Positions 60,589 through 64,000 of a stretch of DNA of 64,000 nucleotides are shown here, in pieces (the first letter of the stretch is position 1; every line of letters begins with the position of its first letter). The notes below the pieces were generated by a model. It had not been told where the DNA came from. It saw nothing but the letters and a program-made list of their open reading frames with translations, and searched no databases. The position numbers were made by a program, and so were the translations under genes. The stretch is from CAYUYV01 sp964561475 (lineage in GTDB: Bacteria > Pseudomonadota > Alphaproteobacteria > JAJFIK01): contig CAZLPU010000015.1 in the NCBI GenBank assembly GCA_964561475.1, positions 1 to 64,000 on the forward strand. The letters run 5' to 3'.

Positions 60589-60601
60589 AGCCCGTTCGGG
60601 G

Positions 60602-60630
60602 CGGAGGTCCGATGCACCGGACCTCCGTTT
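60602..60630 (+). terminator. Terminator of the OmpA-like gene
   Basis: A 10-bp stem (cggaggtccg / cggacctccg) with a 6-base loop, followed by ttt. It lies 13 bp after the stop. Confidence 0.75.
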
Positions 60631-60654
60631 CGGGACAAATCCACCGATGGCGGA

Positions 60655-61587
60655 TCAATCAAACAGGCTGGAGACGGATTCTTCCTTGGCGATCCGGCGG
60701 ATGGCCTCACCCATCAGGGGGGCGATGGGCAGAATACGGATGTTGTTGGTTTCGCGAACCGCATTGGATGGGGCGATGGAATCCGTTATGACGAGTTCGG
60801 AAAGTTCTGAACCCCGAACCCGTTCAATGGCCTTGCCCGACAGCACCCCGTGGCTCACATAGGCGTAGACATCAGAGGCGCCGTGATCCTTCAGGGCCTT
60901 GGCGGCATTGCAGAGCGTGCCGGCACTGTCGACGATGTCGTCGACCATGATGCAGGTGCGCCCTTCCACCTCGCCGATAATGTTCATCACCTCCGAAACG
61001 CCGGCTTTGGGACGGCGCTTGTCGACAATGGCGAGATCCGCGCCGATCCGGCTGCCCAGACTGCGGGCCCGCACCACGCCGCCCACATCCGGTGAGACCA
61101 CCATCACGTCGTCAAGATTGAACCGGTCCTTGATGTCCTTCTCGAACACAGGCGCTGCATACAGATTATCCGTAGGGATATCGAAAAAGCCCTGGATCTG
61201 GCCTGCGTGGAGATCGAGGGTGAGCACCCGGTCCGCACCGGCCTTGGTGATCAGGTTGGCCACCAGTTTTGCGGTGATGGGGGAACGGGAGGCTGATTTG
61301 CGGTCCTGGCGGGCATAACCGAAATATGGAATGACCGCGGTGACCCGCTGGGCCGAGGCCCGGCTCAGGGCGTCGATGCAGATCAGCAGTTCCATGACAT
61401 TTTCGTTAGCCGGCGGAGATGTGGACTGGATGAGGAAAACATCCTGTCCCCGGACATTCTCCAGGATCTCAACGAAAACCTCGCCGTCGGCAAAGCGTTT
61501 CACCTCCGCCTTGGTGATCTCCAGATTGAGATAGGAGGCGATATCCCGGACGATCCCGGAATTGCTGTTACCGGCCAGAAGCTTCAT
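60655..61587 (-). CDS. prs: Ribose-phosphate pyrophosphokinase
   Basis: 310 residues from the ATG at 61587, the usual length. RFADGEVFVEI, YFGYARQDRKS, DLHAGQIQGFFDIP, and the PRPP loop CIMVDDIVDSAGTL. Makes PRPP, used among others by Apt, encoded 14 kb away. Confidence 0.97.
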   Translation of the reverse strand: MKLLAGNSNSGIVRDIASYLNLEITKAEVKRFADGEVFVEILENVRGQDVFLIQSTSPPANENVMELLICIDALSRASAQRVTAVIPYFGYARQDRKSASRSPITAKLVANLITKAGADRVLTLDLHAGQIQGFFDIPTDNLYAAPVFEKDIKDRFNLDDVMVVSPDVGGVVRARSLGSRIGADLAIVDKRRPKAGVSEVMNIIGEVEGRTCIMVDDIVDSAGTLCNAAKALKDHGASDVYAYVSHGVLSGKAIERVRGSELSELVITDSIAPSNAVRETNNIRILPIAPLMGEAIRRIAKEESVSSLFD

Positions 61588-61904
61588 GTCGGTGTCCCTG
61601 TACTGAAGGGCGAATACGCAGAAGGGCCTGGGAGAGCGTGCCGCTGGTAAAAAGGGCGGCGGAACCCCCATGACCATACTTTCGCCCCTGTTTGTGGACA
61701 GCCCGGTCTCCGCCGTCAAGCGCAGACCCTTAACCGGATCGAAATAGATGCTCTGAGCGGCTCTCGGGAGGCCGCCGCCATGCGCGTCGGTGTACGCCGG
61801 TGCAACAATGTCTCACCGGACACCGGTTTGTGCCCAGCCTGTATCCAGTCCGTATCCAGTCGGGTCCAGGCACCTGTGTTCAATACCGGGGCAGAGGGGG
61901 CCGC
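61588..61904. other. Short gene-free region upstream of prs
   Basis: 317 bp between the prs start and the lipoprotein stop. No coding frame or RNA gene I can support; the prs promoter must lie here. Confidence 0.4.
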
Positions 61905-62990
61905 TCAGGGCACGGGCATGTTGGCGAGCAGGTCGAGAATGCCCTGCCTCGCGCCCTCGGCGGCATAAACGGCGATTTCCTCCCAGGGGCCGTTCAGGCG
62001 TCCCGGGGGCACCATGTTGCTTTGGCTCACCGTGCCCATGTGCCGGCCCCGGTGGTCATGGACGGACCAGGTCAGGGTGACCTTGTCTCCGGCCAGGACC
62101 CCACTCACCACCTGGGGCTCCACCGCAACGCTGCCGGTCACCACGACGGCATCATTGGGGACTGGCCCTGCTTCCATCTGCCAGCGTGTGTCCACGTCGA
62201 AATTGGCTTCCCCCAGCCTGCTGGCGAGCATCCGGGTCAGGGAAACCTGCCCGTCTCCGGGCGCGCCCGCCACTGGGCGAAGGATGATCCGCCGTCGAAC
62301 GACCTCCCGGACAGGATCCCGGCCTTGCGCCTCTTCCAGCATGAACTGGATCCGGTCGGCAGTGGCCTGGGCTATGGCTTCCACATCGGCTTCCTTGAGA
62401 AAATTCCAGGCCTCCGCCTCGGGAAAGCCTATCAGGGGCATGCCCACCGTGAGGGGCAGTGTGGACCGGCTCTGGTCGGGTTCCCGCAGACGCCGGCTGA
62501 CGGAAAAGCCCTGGATCACGCCCCCGCTGCGGTTGACCACCTGCCAGAAGACCTCGATCCAGATGCCCGCTTCCGTCTGGTGCAGCCGGGCCCGGCCCAG
62601 AAGCTGGTCCGCCGTCGACGCGCCCTTGGTGACCGAAACCGGAATGTCCCGGGCCGCTGCCGCCTCCCGCAATTCGATGGCCAGGGCCATGCCCTCGCCG
62701 CCGGGCATCCCCGCGATCGGGAAGACCACGAAACTGGCCCCCCTCAGAATGCCCTTTACGGCAATGGGATTGCGATGGCGTCCCTCATAGGGCCGCTCCA
62801 CGGCAAAGGGATTGGGCAGACCGGTGGATTTGGCGATCTGGATGCACCCCGCCGGCAGCATGGCCAGCAGAGCCAGCAGGAGGCAGGCCGCCCAACGCCA
62901 AGCCAGAACACGCCGAGCCAGAACACGCCAAGCTGGAGGTCTCAGGGGATTATGCCGGGGGGAGGGCGATGACGGACAGATTGCGTCCAT
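61905..62990 (-). CDS. Predicted lipoprotein of unknown function
   Basis: 361 residues. Signal peptide with lipobox LPAGC near residue 50 after a hydrophobic AACLLLALLAML. The mature part has GRHRNPIAVKGILRGASFVVFPIAGMPGGEGMALAIELREAAAA and strands with VVVTGSVAVEPQV and VTLTWSVHDHRGRHMGTVSQSN, similar to conserved alphaproteobacterial lipoproteins. The start is uncertain: the ATG at 62990 overlaps pgeF by 41 bp. The N-terminus contains an in-frame 15-bp duplication (RVLARRVLAWRW). Confidence 0.75.
   Translation of the reverse strand: MDAICPSSPSPRHNPLRPPAWRVLARRVLAWRWAACLLLALLAMLPAGCIQIAKSTGLPNPFAVERPYEGRHRNPIAVKGILRGASFVVFPIAGMPGGEGMALAIELREAAAARDIPVSVTKGASTADQLLGRARLHQTEAGIWIEVFWQVVNRSGGVIQGFSVSRRLREPDQSRSTLPLTVGMPLIGFPEAEAWNFLKEADVEAIAQATADRIQFMLEEAQGRDPVREVVRRRIILRPVAGAPGDGQVSLTRMLASRLGEANFDVDTRWQMEAGPVPNDAVVVTGSVAVEPQVVSGVLAGDKVTLTWSVHDHRGRHMGTVSQSNMVPPGRLNGPWEEIAVYAAEGARQGILDLLANMPVP
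62901..62930. repeat. 15-bp tandem duplication in the lipoprotein signal region
   Basis: agccagaacacgccg and agccagaacacgcca are adjacent and differ at one base. They encode the doubled RVLAR/RVLAW segment before the hydrophobic core. Confidence 0.9.
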
Positions 62991-63738
62991 AGTCCGGCTC
63001 GTTCCGGTGGGTGGCGCGGCGGTAACTAAACAGCGCGTCCTCATGGGCATAGGTGCAGGGTCCCGGCGTCCCGATGGAGCCGACCCCCGCCGCGCGCAGC
63101 CGGGCTGCGGCAAAGGCAGGCAGGTCGAACTGCCAGTGGTCTTCCCGCTGGGACGGTTGGAAATAGACTGCGTTATCCGGATCGGCGTCCAGGAACCGGT
63201 CCCGAAATTCGGGGCCCACTTCGTAATTGGCAAGGGAAATGGTCGGGCCGATGGCCGCGTGGATTTGGACACGCCTGGCTCCCGCCGTCTCCATGGCCGC
63301 CACGGTGGCCTCCAGCACCCCTGCAAAGGCGCCTTTCCAGCCCGCATGGGCCGCACCGATCACGCCCGATTGCGGGTCCGCGAACAGGACGGGGCAGCAA
63401 TCGGCGGTCAGAATGCCCAGACCCAGGCCCGGCGTGGTGGAGACCATGGCATCGGCCTTGGGGGCATCGTCCCGTGTCCAGGGTGTATCCACACGGACCA
63501 CATCCGGCGAATGGACCTGGTAGAGGGTGACAAGCCGGTCCGGCTCAAGGCCCAGGCTGGCCGCCGCCCGCTCCCGATTCTCGGTCACGGCGGAGGGGGC
63601 ATCACCGGATCCGGGGCCGCAATTCAGACCTGCAAACAGGCCCGTCGATACCCCGCCCGGGCGTCCGAAAAAGCCATACCGTGATGCCCCTGACAGGGCG
63701 GCGTCCTCGTGAACCAATTGAATCTCCGGCGTCGTCAT
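62950..63738 (-). CDS. pgeF: Peptidoglycan editing factor PgeF (laccase-domain protein)
   Basis: 262 residues. YfiH-type fold; YQVHSPDVV, LTADCCPVLFAD, GAAHAGWKGAFAGVLEATV with the Cys/His zinc site. Removes misincorporated amino acids from peptidoglycan precursors or has adenosine phosphorylase activity (both reported for the family). Its ATG overlaps the preceding gene stop by 4 bp (ATGA), so it is coupled to the MidA-type gene. Confidence 0.94.
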   Translation of the reverse strand: MTTPEIQLVHEDAALSGASRYGFFGRPGGVSTGLFAGLNCGPGSGDAPSAVTENRERAAASLGLEPDRLVTLYQVHSPDVVRVDTPWTRDDAPKADAMVSTTPGLGLGILTADCCPVLFADPQSGVIGAAHAGWKGAFAGVLEATVAAMETAGARRVQIHAAIGPTISLANYEVGPEFRDRFLDADPDNAVYFQPSQREDHWQFDLPAFAAARLRAAGVGSIGTPGPCTYAHEDALFSYRRATHRNEPDYGRNLSVIALPPA

Positions 63739-64000
63739 GGGCGTTGCGGGTCCCCATTCGCATTTGAACTGGTTTTCGATTTCCCGATGGATGATTGCCG
63801 ATCTTGCCGTTTGACAGGCGGAAAACCGGGAGGGGCAGGGGCATCAGAGGCAACCAGGGCCAGAGCCTTGAACAGGCGCCCCATGGCATCTTCTCCGGTG
63901 AGCCTTTCCCGTGCCTTGTGAATGGCCGCCGCCTGATCAGGGTCAGCCTTGGCACACAATCGTTCGGCACGGGCCGTGATGCCAAGGGCCTCCAGGAACG
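63735..64000 (-). CDS. MidA/COG1565-type SAM-dependent methyltransferase (3' part)
   Basis: Only the C-terminal about 88 residues lie in the window; the gene runs past the right end. The piece FLEALGITARAERLCAKADPD, ARERLTGEDAMGRLFKALALV and APPGF is the typical end of the NDUFAF7/MidA-like family. Such proteins methylate an arginine of complex I in eukaryotes. It is directly coupled to pgeF by overlap, the usual alphaproteobacterial order. Confidence 0.85.
   Translation of the reverse strand, partial: FLEALGITARAERLCAKADPDQAAAIHKARERLTGEDAMGRLFKALALVASDAPAPPGFPPVKRQDRQSSIGKSKTSSNANGDPQRP

Noticed and set aside
1..64000. tRNA, rRNA or tmRNA genes
   Set aside because: I looked through the intergenic regions for T-loop consensus (ggttcgaatcc-like) and cloverleaf arms and saw none convincing; a dedicated covariance search was not possible.

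Overview
This 64 kb window is GC-rich chromosomal DNA from an alphaproteobacterium, most likely a free-living aquatic Rhodospirillales-like species. The lineage is inferred from the ubiquinol-oxidising bc1 operon petABC behind trmL-hemF, the prs/rplY/pth/ychF neighbourhood, the MidA-pgeF pair, the nudix-DUF6111-CCA trio, and a proton-pumping rhodopsin next to a Brp/Blh beta-carotene cleavage gene. I saw no rRNA, tRNA, CRISPR array, prophage or transposase.

Layout. 1-13 kb: a large autotransporter, a secreted protein of unknown role, an NfeD protease-slipin pair, a signalling cluster (histidine kinase, MetOD1-domain protein, stand-alone receiver), cutA and a membrane alpha/beta-hydrolase. 13-20 kb: queC-queE, a DUF3313 protein, phosphonate genes (phnF divergent from phnM and a DUF1045 2H phosphoesterase) and a Nudix gene. 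20-26.8 kb: an unknown gene, amidase, glutathionyl-hydroquinone reductase-like GST, an SDR and a GNAT. 26.9-28.8 kb: rhodopsin and blh, which together can make a retinal-based light-driven proton pump. 28.8-36 kb: a four-gene MoxR-DUF58-DUF4159-membrane protein operon. 36-42 kb: DUF1285, CoA-type Nudix, DUF6111, CCA transferase, a small membrane protein, hemF and trmL. 43-46 kb: petABC. 46-49.4 kb: mtnP-apt-mtnA-aldolase, matching the DHAP shunt for methylthioadenosine. 49.5-54 kb: a divergent SDR, two small stress-type genes and a Tyr-rich secreted repeat protein. About 53.9-54.97 kb: an AT-rich island with an orphan two-TM protein. 55-64 kb: dienelactone hydrolase, ychF, pth, rplY, a 2OG-Fe(II) oxygenase, an OmpA-like protein, prs, a lipoprotein, pgeF and the 3' end of a MidA-type methyltransferase.

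A recurring feature is short, imperfect tandem duplications of 12-18 bp. They lie between genes and, in frame, at protein ends and loops (CutA tail, Pth tail, hydrolase N-terminus, NfeD N-terminus, CCA transferase, lipoprotein signal). The most unusual proteins are an alpha/beta-hydrolase whose catalytic halves are separated by about nine membrane segments, a cytochrome b with a roughly 60-residue insertion between its last two helices, an NfeD protease with a long Gln/Gly/Ser-rich insertion between the catalytic Ser and Lys, and an SDR lacking the usual YxxxK. Where a start differs from the longest reading frame, I chose it by ribosome binding site, signal peptide and family length.
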